A stretch of DNA of 64,000 nucleotides, taken from NCBI GenBank assembly GCA_963739385.1, contig CAVUAI010000062.1, positions 1 to 64,000 of the forward strand, in the 5' to 3' direction. The translations under genes were made by a program, and so were the position numbers. Source of the stretch: VAZQ01 sp963739385 (GTDB taxonomy: Bacteria > Pseudomonadota > Alphaproteobacteria > Rhizobiales > Xanthobacteraceae). The notes beneath the pieces are model-generated. The model saw nothing but the letters and a program-made list of their open reading frames with translations, searched no databases and was not told the DNA's origin. Below, piece by piece: positions 19,743-28,654 of this stretch (position 1 is the stretch's first letter; the number at the start of each line of letters is the position of its first letter).

Positions 19743-20097
19743 TTTGGCCACACCGCGGCTACGCGCAATGCGGCCTTCAGTCTCTCGCATCTCTTTCATT
19801 CAGCAGCATTTGCTCAGGTCGCGCTACGCGGGTGAGGGCGACACATCAGGATCCACCAAACCTCACTCTGATTCGCGGCGTCCGGTACCGGTTGTTGCGC
19901 TTGCGATGCCGCACGCGCAAGTTGATTGCGGTGTTGCCCCTCCCGTCGCGTACCCTCGCCGCGATTTCTGCCGGGGCACCATTCCGATCTGATGGGTTGG
20001 CGCTTCCCGGCAGTGCCCGCGGAGCCGGGTGACCCAAGTCGGCGGCTGGCCTTCCGGTCGTTGCAGCGCTCACCTTCTTTGCGTACCTACAGGTGCC
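19743..20097. other. Intergenic stretch, no gene seen
   Basis: The 355 bases between the metallo-hydrolase and murI show no convincing frame, repeat or terminator. The murI promoter must lie here. Confidence 0.4.
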
Positions 20098-20877
20098 GTG
20101 ACAACGACCATTCTTGTCTTTGATTCGGGGCTTGGCGGCCTCACGGTGTTTCGCGAGGTTGTCAACGCGCGTCCCGACGCTCGCTACGTCTATGTCGCCG
20201 ACGATGCGTTTTTCCCCTATAGCGGCCACAGGGAGGCAGAGCTGGTAGCGCGCGTGGCCGCCCTCATGGGCGAGCTGATCGCGACGCACCGGCCCGATCT
20301 CATCGTCATCGCTTGCAATACGGCTTCGACGCTGGTGCTGCCGTCGCTGCGCGAGCGCTTCTCAGTCCCGTTCGTGGGAACGGTGCCGGCGATCAAGCCG
20401 GCCTGCGCGCAGTCGGTCACCAAGCGTGTGACCGTGCTCGGCACGCAGGCAACGGTCAATCGCGAATACACCCGCGCGCTTATCCGCGACTTTTCCAATG
20501 GCAGCGATGTGGCTTTGGTCGGATCGGCGGTGCTCGCCGGGTTCGCGGAGGCCGAACTCCGCGGTCGGCCGGTCTCCGACCGGCTCATCGCGCAAGAGCT
20601 CCAGCCCTGTTTCGTCGACGCAGGCGGGCGGCGCACCGACACGGTCGTGCTGGCCTGCACGCACTATCCGCTGCTGCTCGATCGACTGGAGCGACTCGCG
20701 CCATGGCCCGTGACATTCGTCGATCCGGCGCCGGCGATCGCTCGGCGGGTCGTCGATTTGAGCGGGCCGGGAGCGGGCGCCGAGCCTCCCTCCCCCGCCC
20801 GCATGGTGTTCACCTCCGGCCAGCCGCCTTCGGCCGCGCTTGCCCTTGCGCTGGCGCGTTTCGGAATCGGTCGCTAG
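20098..20877 (+). CDS. murI: Glutamate racemase
   Basis: Makes D-glutamate for peptidoglycan. The 259-residue protein starts at GTG 20098 (TTTILVFDSGLGGLTVFREV, with the catalytic Asp of DSG). The two catalytic cysteines are in IACNTAS and VLACTHYPLLL. The motif FVGTVPAIKPA is also typical. An upstream ATG in frame (20029) would add an unconserved 23-residue head, so the GTG is preferred although its ribosome site (CAGGTG) is modest. The enzyme is cytosolic and normally essential. Confidence 0.93.
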   Translation: MTTTILVFDSGLGGLTVFREVVNARPDARYVYVADDAFFPYSGHREAELVARVAALMGELIATHRPDLIVIACNTASTLVLPSLRERFSVPFVGTVPAIKPACAQSVTKRVTVLGTQATVNREYTRALIRDFSNGSDVALVGSAVLAGFAEAELRGRPVSDRLIAQELQPCFVDAGGRRTDTVVLACTHYPLLLDRLERLAPWPVTFVDPAPAIARRVVDLSGPGAGAEPPSPARMVFTSGQPPSAALALALARFGIGR

Positions 20878-20923
20878 CATCACTCCGGGCGGAGGCTGAC
20901 TTTACGTGACGGGGGCGGAAACG

Positions 20924-21244
20924 ATGGCAAACACATCCCAGACAGTCCGGCGGACCGTACAGTTCAAGTTCACCCTGCCGGCGGTCAACTCCACGCACCT
21001 AGTTTCGCTGTTGAGGTCGGCGGCTCCCTTTTACGAAGCGTTCGGCGGCCGTCGGGTCCGCCTGTTGCAGAACGTGGACGATCCGGGGCGCTTCGTGCAC
21101 GAAATCGAGTACGACACCCACGAGGTGATAGAGCTCAACCGCCAGCGCGTGGCCAGCGATCCGCGGGTGCAGGTCTACCTTCAGACTTGGCGGTCGCTAT
21201 TCCCGGGCGGGGTCGAAATCGACGTCTATCAGGAAGTGGAGTAG
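20924..21244 (+). CDS. Hypothetical protein of the dimeric alpha/beta-barrel type
   Basis: A 106-residue protein beginning MANTSQTVRRTVQFKFTLPA. The layout, two similar beta-alpha-beta halves with RLLQNVDDPGRFVHEIEYDT and VQVYLQTWRSLFPGGVEIDV, resembles the antibiotic-biosynthesis-monooxygenase or NIPSNAP kind of ferredoxin-like barrel. The family is not certain and no active site is seen. It follows murI after 46 bases on the same strand. A GTG 18 bases upstream (20906) is an alternative start. Confidence 0.6.
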   Translation: MANTSQTVRRTVQFKFTLPAVNSTHLVSLLRSAAPFYEAFGGRRVRLLQNVDDPGRFVHEIEYDTHEVIELNRQRVASDPRVQVYLQTWRSLFPGGVEIDVYQEVE

Positions 21245-21324
21245 GCCCTGGTCTTCGGTGGCATTCAGGCCCATCGGGCCCTCTCGCTGGGTGCGCAGCT
21301 GCCCGCGAGGCCGGCGCCCGCGGT

Positions 21325-21353
21325 TTGACTTGACGCAGCTTTCCCCCTAGAAA
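21325..21353 (+). promoter_or_regulatory. Candidate sigma-70 promoter of rpsD
   Basis: TTGACT (21325-21330), a 17-base spacer and TAGAAA (21348-21353) fit the alphaproteobacterial housekeeping promoter pattern. It lies 148 bases before rpsD, leaving a long GC-rich leader that could fold. Confidence 0.4.
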
Positions 21354-21500
21354 CCCGGCGCGGCGCGGGCCTTCGGGCTCGCGTAGCGTTTCGCGACCCG
21401 CGGTTTTGCCCGGCGCTTCGGCCAAAACCTGTCGGTTCCGGCAACGTCCGGGACAGAGGAGGGCGCGATCCTCGAGCACACAACGCAACATGAGGACGCG

Positions 21501-22118
21501 ATGACCAAGCGCCACGAGGCGAAGTACAAGATCGACCGCCGGATGGGCCAGAATGTGTGGGGCCGCCCGAAGAGTCCCGTCAACCGCCGCGAATACGGCC
21601 CCGGCCAGCATGGCCAGCGCCGCAAGGGCAAGCTCTCGGACTATGGCGTGCAGTTGCGGGCCAAGCAGAAGCTCCGCGGCTATTACGGCAATATCTCCGA
21701 GCGTCAATTCCGCGGCATCTACACCGAAGCCATCCGCATGAAAGGCAATTCCGGCGCGCATATGATCGGGCTGCTCGAGCGGAGACTTGATGCCTTGATC
21801 TACCGGGCAAAACTGGTGCCCACGGTGTTCGCCGCGCGCCAGTTCATCAGCCACGGCCATGTCAAGGTGAACGGCCGGCGGGTTACCATCGCGAGCTACC
21901 GCGTCAAGGTCGGCGACCTGGTCGAGGTCAGGGAGAAATCGAAGCAGCTGGCCATGGTGATCGAGGCTACCGGCCTCGCCGAACGCGACGTGCCTGACTA
22001 TATCGAGGTCGACCACTCCAAGATGACGGCAAAGCTTACCCGCATCCCGCATCTCACCGAGGTGCCCTACCCGGTGCAGATGGAGCCGCATCTCGTCGTC
22101 GAGTTCTACTCACGCTGA
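21501..22118 (+). CDS. rpsD: 30S ribosomal protein S4
   Basis: A primary 16S rRNA-binding protein of the small subunit, 205 residues. It starts MTKRHEAKYKIDRRMGQNVW, and GPGQHGQRRKGKLSDYGVQL is the conserved S4 N-terminal region without the zinc cysteines. The S4 RNA-binding domain follows: RRLDALIYRAKLVPTVFAAR, QFISHGHVKVNGRRVTIASY. It ends VEFYSR as in most alphaproteobacteria. It stands alone with its own promoter and terminator, as usual in this class. GAGG precedes ATG 21501. Confidence 0.97.
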   Translation: MTKRHEAKYKIDRRMGQNVWGRPKSPVNRREYGPGQHGQRRKGKLSDYGVQLRAKQKLRGYYGNISERQFRGIYTEAIRMKGNSGAHMIGLLERRLDALIYRAKLVPTVFAARQFISHGHVKVNGRRVTIASYRVKVGDLVEVREKSKQLAMVIEATGLAERDVPDYIEVDHSKMTAKLTRIPHLTEVPYPVQMEPHLVVEFYSR

Positions 22119-22141
22119 CGCGCACCCTTACGAGTTCACGG

Positions 22142-22174
22142 AGCGGCCGCCCATTCAGGCGGCCGCTTGCGTTT
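22142..22174 (+). terminator. Terminator of rpsD
   Basis: AGCGGCCGCC (22142-22151) pairs perfectly with 22158-22167 around CATTCA, followed by TGCGTTT. It begins 24 bases after the rpsD stop. Confidence 0.6.
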
Positions 22175-22243
22175 GATGCGCTGACCCGGAGGCGTGTGGT
22201 AATGTCCTGACCGCGCGATCCGGCTGCATCTGGTGACGACGAC

Positions 22244-23565
22244 ATGGTCAGGCTCCATTCTCGGCCGGCACGATCGGCGTGCCGGATTGCAGCATGGACG
22301 CTGGGGGCTTGGGCTTCGATGGCCGTGCAGCCTCCGGCCCATGCACAAACCCCGAAACTCGAAGCTGCCTATGTGGTGCTCGGTCCGCAAGGCGCGGTGG
22401 CACGGGCCGTGGTCGCGGGAGCCTCGGATTGTCCCGCGATCACCGTCGATGACACCCAGCACGTGATGAACGTCCGCGCCCAACCCGACGCCAACTTCCC
22501 TGTTCTGGTGTGCGAGCTGCCGCTTCCGGCGGATGCAAAATCCGCGACCATCGTGATCACCGGCACCGAGAGCTCGCCATTGCCCGTGGTCAAAGGCGCG
22601 CTCACGTCGATTGCGTCGTTTGGCGACACCGGCTGCCGGCTCAAGTCCTGGCTCGTGACCAAACACGACCCCGACGATGACGAGTACGCGGGCAAATACC
22701 AGGACTGCAACATCCCGTCGCGATGGCCGTTCGCGCAACTGGCCGGGAGCGTGGCCGCCGCCAGGCCCGACCTCATCATCCACGTTGGCGATTACCTCTA
22801 TCGCGAGAGCGCCTGCCCGGCCAACGATACCGGCTGTGCGCGCAGCCCGCACGGAGACGACTGGCCGACCTGGAAAGCCGACTTCTTCGCGCCCGCCGCG
22901 CCGGCATTGCGCGCGGCGCCGTGGATCGCCGTGCGCGGCAATCACGAAATATGCAAGCGCGCCGGGGCGGGCTATTTCCGTCTGCTCGATCCGAGGCCGG
23001 CGCAGGCGCCGCCCTGCGTCGAGCTGGTCGCGCCGTTCACCGTCACCGTGGGCGGCCAATCATTCATCGTATTCGATTCGAGCGACGCCACCGATAAGTG
23101 TCCATGCGACAGCGGCCGCTATGCCGAGCAGTTCAAAGCCATGCGGCCTGCACCCAACAGCTGGCTTCTCACCCATCGGCCGGTGTGGGGATTTCGGTCG
23201 GACCGCAAGACCATCAACGCCACCCTGCAGCAAGCTCTGGCGGGTTCAGACGGCAAGCTGCCCGACGGCATCACGCTTATTCTGGCGGGGCACATCCACC
23301 TCGCGGAGGTATGAGTTTTGCCGACAAACGCACGCCGCAATTCGTCCTCGGGACCGGGGGTACGCTGCTCGCGCGCAAGATCAAGCGCAGCCTCACCGGC
23401 GCAAGGATCGCGGGCACTACCGTAAGCTATGGCCGCACGGACCATCGCTTCGGTTTCGCCATACTCAAACCCGCGGCCGACAATTGGGCCGCAACGTTCC
23501 ACGATTCCGCCGGGAAACAGCTGTTCGCGTGCGAGGTCAGACCAGGCGAGGTCGCCTGCAACTAG
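22244..23565 (+). CDS. Exported metallophosphoesterase (purple-acid-phosphatase-like), frameshift at about 23,311
   Basis: A signal peptide (TLGAWASMAVQPPAHA) precedes a calcineurin-type phosphatase. Metal ligand motifs appear in order: ASFGDTGC, IHVGDYLYRES, AVRGNHE, LLTHRPVWG and LAGHIHLAEV. Right after the last motif the frame meets a TGA (23312-23314). The next frame carries the rest, SFADKRTPQFVLGTGGTLLA to LFACEVRPGEVACN, so one base is missing at about 23,311. The joined protein is near 440 residues. It acts in the periplasm on phosphomonoesters or diesters; the substrate is unknown. The lesion may be a sequencing error, since everything else is intact. Confidence 0.8.
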
Positions 23566-23590
23566 TGCGATGGACGCCGGCGACGCGCCC

Positions 23591-23929
23591 TTACGCCGAA
23601 GCGCTTTCCTTCACCGGGACGCCCTTGTCCTTCAGCAGACCCTGCAATTCGCCTGCCTGGAACATTTCACGGATGATGTCGCAGCCGCCAACGAACTCGC
23701 CTTTGACGTACAGCTGGGGAATGGTCGGCCAATTGGAATAGCTCTTGATACCCTCGCGCAGATCGTCCGACTCGAGGACGTTCAAACCCTTATAGGTCAC
23801 GCCAAGATGATCCAGGATCTGCACCACCTGCCCTGAAAATCCGCACATCGGGAACTGGGGCGTGCCTTTCATGAACAGCACGACGTCGTTGCCCTTGACC
23901 TCATTCTGGATGAACTGATCGATCGCCAT
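23591..23929 (-). CDS. grxD: Monothiol glutaredoxin
   Basis: A 112-residue CGFS-type glutaredoxin that carries and delivers iron-sulfur clusters, usually as a complex with BolA proteins. MKGTPQFPMCGFSGQVVQIL has the active cysteine, WPTIPQLYVKGEFVGGCDII the glutathione-binding part. I choose ATG 23929 (MAIDQFIQNEV) because that is the usual N-terminus; an in-frame extension to 23956 is not conserved. bolA lies 193 bases upstream on the same strand, which matches the known functional pair. Confidence 0.95.
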   Translation of the reverse strand: MAIDQFIQNEVKGNDVVLFMKGTPQFPMCGFSGQVVQILDHLGVTYKGLNVLESDDLREGIKSYSNWPTIPQLYVKGEFVGGCDIIREMFQAGELQGLLKDKGVPVKESASA

Positions 23930-24123
23930 GGAATCCCTCGTTTGCCGGCAGAGCACCCGCCGGCGCTCCGCAACCTTGCCCTATATGTAACGTAGCGCTG
24001 TCGCGACCCCAAGGGCCGCGCGGGCCCGTCCGGTCACTTTTTCACGAGCCTTGAGAGGCGGCTGTGCCGCCAGAGGCGGCGCAATCGAACCGGGGGCAGC
24101 GCCTGTCCCTGAGCGATTCAGGC

Positions 24124-24360
24124 TCACGGCTCGGGCGTGCCGGTCTGCAAGGCGAGCGCATGCAGCTTACCGCCCATTTCGGCCTTGAGCGCCTCGTAAA
24201 CGATCTGATGCTGCTGCACGCGCGACTTGCCGCGGAACAATTCGGCAAGCACCGTAGCAGCATAGTGGTCGCCGTCGCCGGCAAGATCGCGAATGGTCAC
24301 CTCGGCGTCGGGGATGCGCGCTTTGATCAGCCGCTCGATCTCGCTCGCGTCCATTGCCAT
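24124..24360 (-). CDS. bolA: BolA family protein
   Basis: A 78-residue BolA/IbaG-type protein. The fold signature is clear: IERLIKARIPDAEVTIRDLA, GDGDHYAATVLAELFRGKSR and VQQHQIVYEALKAEMGGKLH, with the conserved His residues that hold the cluster with monothiol glutaredoxin. It sits between purL and grxD on the same strand, the order usual in Hyphomicrobiales. Confidence 0.92.
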   Translation of the reverse strand: MAMDASEIERLIKARIPDAEVTIRDLAGDGDHYAATVLAELFRGKSRVQQHQIVYEALKAEMGGKLHALALQTGTPEP

Positions 24361-24461
24361 CGCAGTCTCCCTCGGCGTTTTTCGGCCTAGTACAATGCAA
24401 GGACCAACGCAAAGACTGGACTGCGGTTTCGATGCCGCCGTGGATCCAAAACCGCTCCAGA

Positions 24462-26873
24462 TCAGGCAGGCCCGCCGGCCATATAGGTCGGAAGCCAGCC
24501 CTCGAAGCGCTCGCGCAGTTTTGCGACCAGAATGGGGCGCTCACCCTCGAGCGTCAATGCATCGCCTCCGGTAAGGCCCAGTTGGCGCGCGGGAACGCCA
24601 GCAGCGCGCGCCCGCGCCATGACAGTCTCGGCCACGCTGGCCTTGACGGTGACGACGTAGCGCGCCTGATCCTCGCCAAACCAGAATGCATGGGCGGGAA
24701 GCGGCGGCCGATCAAGCTCGGCACCGATTCCCGACGCCATCATCATCTCGGCGAGAGCAACCAGGAGCCCGCCGTCGGACACGTCATGGACCGCGCTGGC
24801 CGTTCGCTCGGCGATCAGCGCCCGCACGAAATCGCCGTTCCTGCGCTCGACCGCCAGGTCGACCGGCGGCGGCGCTCCTTCCTCGCGCTCGCAGATCTCG
24901 CGCAGGTAGAGCGACTGGCCGAGCCAGCCGGTGGTCTCGCCAAAAAGCAGGATGGCTTCGTCATGCGCCTTGAAGGCGAGCGTCGCGGACGTGGTGAAAT
25001 CGTCGACGATGCCGACGCCGCCGATCGTGGGGGTAGGCATGATCCCACGTCCATTGGTTTCGTTGTAGAGCGAGACGTTGCCGGAGACGACCGGAAAGTC
25101 CAGCGCCCCGCAGGCGTCGGCGATGCCGCGGATCGCGTCGACCAGTTGTCCCATGATCTCCGGCCGCTCCGGGTTGCCGAAATTGAGATTGTCGGTGACG
25201 GCCAGCGGTCGTGCGCCCACGGCGGTGAGGTTGCGCCAGGCTTCGGCCACGGCCTGCTTACCGCCTTCGTACGGGTCGGCCTCGCAGTAGCGCGGCGTGA
25301 CATCGCAGGTCAGCGCCAATGCCTTCGGACCTTCGTTGACGCGCACCACCGCGGCATCGCCACCGGGCCGCTGCACGGTGTTGCCCAGGATGACGTGATC
25401 GTATTGCTCCCACACCCAGCGCTTGGAGCAGAGATCGGGTGAGCCGATCAGGCGCGACAGCGCGTCCGCGGTCGCAACGGGCGGCACCACGTCGGCCAGC
25501 TTGAGAATCGCGGGCTGGGTGGTTTTCACATGCGGCCGGTCATAGAGCGGCGCCTCATCACCGAGCTCCTTGATCGGCAGGTCGGCCATCACCTTGCCGC
25601 CGTGTCGCACGATGAACCTTTTCGTTGATGTCGTCTCACCGACCACCGCGAAATCGAGGCCCCATTTTTTGAAGATCGCCTCCGCTTCGCGCTCCTTCTC
25701 CGGCCTGAGCACCATGAGCATGCGCTCCTGGCTCTCGGAGAGCATCATCTCATAGGCGCTCATCCCGGATTCGCGGCAGGGTACCGCGTCGAGGTCGAGG
25801 GTGACGCCGAGGTCGCCCTTCGCACCCATCTCCACCGCCGAGCAGGTAAGTCCCGCGGCGCCCATGTCCTGGATTGCGATGACGCAGCCCTTGGCCATGA
25901 TCTCGAGGCAGGCTTCCAGCAGAAGTTTCTCGGCGAACGGATCGCCGACCTGCACGGTCGGCCGCTTCTCCTCGGTCCCCTCACCGAACTCGGCCGACGC
26001 CATGGTGGCGCCGTGGATTCCATCGCGGCCGGTCTTGGAGCCGAGATAGACGATCGGCATGCCCACGCCGGAGGCGGCGGCGTAGAAAATGCGGTCGGTC
26101 TCCGCCAGCCCGACCGCCATCGCGTTGACCAGGCAGTTGCCGTCGTAGCGGGTGTGAAAGCGCACGGAGCCGCCCACCGTCGGCACCCCGAACGAATTGC
26201 CGTAGCCGCCGATGCCGGCGACCACCCCGGAGACGAGATGACGCGTCTTGGCGTGCGAGGGCGCGCCGAAGGACAAGGCGTTGAGGCAGGCTATCGGCCG
26301 CGCGCCCATGGTGAAGACGTCGCGCAAGATGCCGCCGACGCCGGTGGCCGCGCCCTGATAGGGCTCGATGTAGCTTGGATGATTGTGGCTCTCCATCTTG
26401 AAAACAGCGGCGAGCCCGTCACCGATATCGATGACGCCGGCATTCTCGCCCGGCCCCTGGATCACCCACGGCGCCTGGGTCGGCAGAGTGCGCAGGTGGA
26501 TTTTCGAGGACTTGTACGAGCAATGCTCGTTCCACATGGCGGAGAAGATGCCGAGCTCGGTGAAGCTCGGCGTGCGCCCGATCAGCGCGCGAATGCGGGC
26601 ATATTCCTCCGGCTTGAGTCCGTGAGCCGCGACCAGGGCGGGCGTGATCCTGATTTGCGCCGGTCGGCGCTTTTTGGCGGATGCGCGCTTTTCCACACCG
26701 TCGGAACGGCCGGACCTCTTGGCCGATGACATGGCCGGTCGCTTGGGCGATGACGTGGCGCCACCAGGGCGCGATGGCTTGGTCTTGATCTTGTTGGGCC
26801 GCGCCTGGCGTGCCTTCGCTTTCTTGGCGGTGGGAGCTTTCGCCCGCACCCGCGGTTTCGATGTCCTTGCCAT
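24462..26873 (-). CDS. purL: Phosphoribosylformylglycinamidine synthase subunit PurL
   Basis: Large catalytic subunit that converts FGAR to FGAM, with ammonia from PurQ and PurS as bridge. From residue about 72 the sequence is the usual small-type PurL: ITPALVAAHGLKPEEYARIR, TPSFTELGIFSAMWNEHCSY, ATGVGGILRDVFTMGARPIA, and a C-terminal AIRS-like domain with HDVSDGGLLVALAEM. It is 803 residues where the family has about 735, because of an unusual basic Lys/Arg/Ala-rich head. A start nearer the conserved domain (ATG 26732 or a GTG near 26,700) is possible. purQ is 158 bases upstream. Confidence 0.93.
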   Translation of the reverse strand: MARTSKPRVRAKAPTAKKAKARQARPNKIKTKPSRPGGATSSPKRPAMSSAKRSGRSDGVEKRASAKKRRPAQIRITPALVAAHGLKPEEYARIRALIGRTPSFTELGIFSAMWNEHCSYKSSKIHLRTLPTQAPWVIQGPGENAGVIDIGDGLAAVFKMESHNHPSYIEPYQGAATGVGGILRDVFTMGARPIACLNALSFGAPSHAKTRHLVSGVVAGIGGYGNSFGVPTVGGSVRFHTRYDGNCLVNAMAVGLAETDRIFYAAASGVGMPIVYLGSKTGRDGIHGATMASAEFGEGTEEKRPTVQVGDPFAEKLLLEACLEIMAKGCVIAIQDMGAAGLTCSAVEMGAKGDLGVTLDLDAVPCRESGMSAYEMMLSESQERMLMVLRPEKEREAEAIFKKWGLDFAVVGETTSTKRFIVRHGGKVMADLPIKELGDEAPLYDRPHVKTTQPAILKLADVVPPVATADALSRLIGSPDLCSKRWVWEQYDHVILGNTVQRPGGDAAVVRVNEGPKALALTCDVTPRYCEADPYEGGKQAVAEAWRNLTAVGARPLAVTDNLNFGNPERPEIMGQLVDAIRGIADACGALDFPVVSGNVSLYNETNGRGIMPTPTIGGVGIVDDFTTSATLAFKAHDEAILLFGETTGWLGQSLYLREICEREEGAPPPVDLAVERRNGDFVRALIAERTASAVHDVSDGGLLVALAEMMMASGIGAELDRPPLPAHAFWFGEDQARYVVTVKASVAETVMARARAAGVPARQLGLTGGDALTLEGERPILVAKLRERFEGWLPTYMAGGPA

Positions 26874-27032
26874 TACGCCCTAGATGTCATCGCTGCTCGG
26901 CACGCCACAAGCCGCAAGGACCCTTGGGCAAGGCCGTGCCGCGCGCAACCCTGCCTGGCTGTCGCTCCACAGTATCATGAGGCCGCAGCACGACCGGCGG
27001 ATGACGCCTCATGAAGTAAATTTGTCAATATG

Positions 27033-27734
27033 TTACGCCGCTTGCTTGAAGTGATCGAGCAAGCCCGCGAACAGCCCGCGCCCGTCGGTCGGTCCGAGCG
27101 CGGCTTCAACGTGATTCTCCGGATGCGGCATCATGCCGAGCACGTTGCCGGTCTCGTTGAGCACGCCGGCGATGGCGTTGGTCGCACCGTTGACGTTCCA
27201 CTCGGCATCAAGCGTGCCCTCGGGCGTGGCGTACCGGAACAGCACGCGGCCTTCGCCTTCAAGCCGCGCGACGGTGGCTTCGTCGGCGACGTAGTTGCCC
27301 TCGCCGTGGGCGACCGGCACGCGGATCACCTGGCCGGCATTGTAACCGCGGGTGAAGGGCGTATCGGAGCGTTCAACCCGCAGATAGACATCACGGCAGA
27401 TGAATTTGAGACCCGCATTACGCATGAGCACACCCGGAAGAAGCCCGCCCTCGCAAAGGATCTGGAAGCCATTGCAGACGCCAAGCACCAAACCGCCGCG
27501 CGCGGCGTGGCCGCGTACCGCGGCCATGATCGGTGCGCGCGCTGCGATGGCGCCGCAGCGCAGATAATCGCCGTACGAGAACCCACCCGGCACGACCACG
27601 AGGTCCGTGCCCGCGGGCAACGCGGTGTCGGCATGCCAGACCAAGACAGGTTCGCGGCCGCCGATGAGTTTCAGCGCACGCGCCATGTCGCGCTCGCGGT
27701 TGATGCCGGGAAAGACGACAACAGCGGATTTCAT
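27033..27734 (-). CDS. purQ: Phosphoribosylformylglycinamidine synthase subunit PurQ (glutaminase)
   Basis: A 233-residue class I glutamine amidotransferase that supplies ammonia to PurL. It starts MKSAVVVFPGINRERDMARA. GFSYGDYLRCGAIA, the nucleophile Cys87 in LVLGVCNGFQILCE and the His-Glu pair in MMPHPENHVE complete the triad. ATG 27734 shares a base with the stop of the upstream gene (TGATG), so the two are translated together. The usual order purS-purQ-purL is kept, except for that extra gene. Confidence 0.95.
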   Translation of the reverse strand: MKSAVVVFPGINRERDMARALKLIGGREPVLVWHADTALPAGTDLVVVPGGFSYGDYLRCGAIAARAPIMAAVRGHAARGGLVLGVCNGFQILCEGGLLPGVLMRNAGLKFICRDVYLRVERSDTPFTRGYNAGQVIRVPVAHGEGNYVADEATVARLEGEGRVLFRYATPEGTLDAEWNVNGATNAIAGVLNETGNVLGMMPHPENHVEAALGPTDGRGLFAGLLDHFKQAA

Positions 27735-28315
27735 CAGAGCCCGAGCTCCCGCTCGACCCAACGCAGGACCAGTTCGCCGTTGAGGAAGCCAAGGGCAGCG
27801 CGCTCTGCCGCCGGAACGTCGTCGGCTACGGCGGTCGCCACCACCACGTCGCATTTGTCGTTGAACGCAATCGCGAGCGCAGTCCGCGGCGGCGCGTGGG
27901 GGATTGTCACCTGATAGAGCCGCATCCGCCCCTTCATCCAACCGACGGCTATCGGCCGCCCCTCGCGTAATCCCGCAAAATTGTTGCTGAGCAGCTCAAG
28001 GTCGCCCACGCGGTCGAGCTCGGCATCGTCCGAGACGCCTGTGGTGCAATTGCAGAAGCCGAGCTTGGGACGCAGATAGAGCTCGATCTGGGCGCCACAA
28101 TCCGCGGCCCGGCAGCGGAATGCGCGTCCCACACCCCACTGATCGAGCGGGAAGGGCCATTTGACCTCCGCCCAGTTGGGCTGCGCCGATGCCGCGGGCG
28201 TCGCGCGCTCGAAGGTTTGTGGGCCAGCGCCGACCGTCACCGCATCGCCCGCGAGCAGACCCGCCAGGCAAACGCCCAGCGCGGGCACCACAAGGGCGGT
28301 TCGCAGCACGGTCAT
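27734..28315 (-). CDS. Exported hypothetical protein between purS and purQ
   Basis: A 193-residue protein with an export signal (TALVVPALGVCLAGLLAGDA) and a cysteine-rich middle (RAFRCRAADCGAQIELYL, then GFCNCTTGVSDD). The mature part could be held by disulfides or bind a metal. I do not recognise a characterised family. Its ATG overlaps the purS stop (ATGA) and its stop overlaps the purQ start, so it is fully embedded in the purine operon. An envelope protein there has no evident link to purine synthesis. Confidence 0.75.
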   Translation of the reverse strand: MTVLRTALVVPALGVCLAGLLAGDAVTVGAGPQTFERATPAASAQPNWAEVKWPFPLDQWGVGRAFRCRAADCGAQIELYLRPKLGFCNCTTGVSDDAELDRVGDLELLSNNFAGLREGRPIAVGWMKGRMRLYQVTIPHAPPRTALAIAFNDKCDVVVATAVADDVPAAERAALGFLNGELVLRWVERELGL

Positions 28316-28551
28316 TTCACCTCAACCCGATAGTCCTCGATCAACGTGTTGGCGAGCAGCTTGTCGGCAGCTTGCTTGAGCGCGGCCTCCGCCTGCCGGC
28401 GATCCCGCCCATCGATCTCGATGTCGAACACCTTGCCCTGGCGCACGCTCGCCACCCCGGCAACGCCAAGGGATTTGAGCGCGCCCTCGATCGCCTTTCC
28501 CTGGGGATCGAGAATGCCGGCTTTGAGAGTGACGGTGACGCGGGCCTTCAT
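28312..28551 (-). CDS. purS: Phosphoribosylformylglycinamidine synthase subunit PurS
   Basis: A 79-residue protein that forms the dimeric bridge between PurQ and PurL. It starts MKARVTVTLKAGILDPQGKA and carries IEGALKSLGVAGVASVRQGK and IEDYRVEV at the end, as in the family. An in-frame start at 28569 adds only six residues and is less usual. It is the first pur gene of the purS-purQ-purL group here; purC is 1.9 kb further upstream. Confidence 0.93.
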   Translation of the reverse strand: MKARVTVTLKAGILDPQGKAIEGALKSLGVAGVASVRQGKVFDIEIDGRDRRQAEAALKQAADKLLANTLIEDYRVEVK

Positions 28552-28654
28552 CGCAACCCCTTCCAGCATCCTTTCGATATGGCCCGAACCGGCGAGGCCG
28601 CAGGCGGCACGGTCCGCGATTGCAGGCGCACGCCCAGTCTAAGCGTGATGCGCC

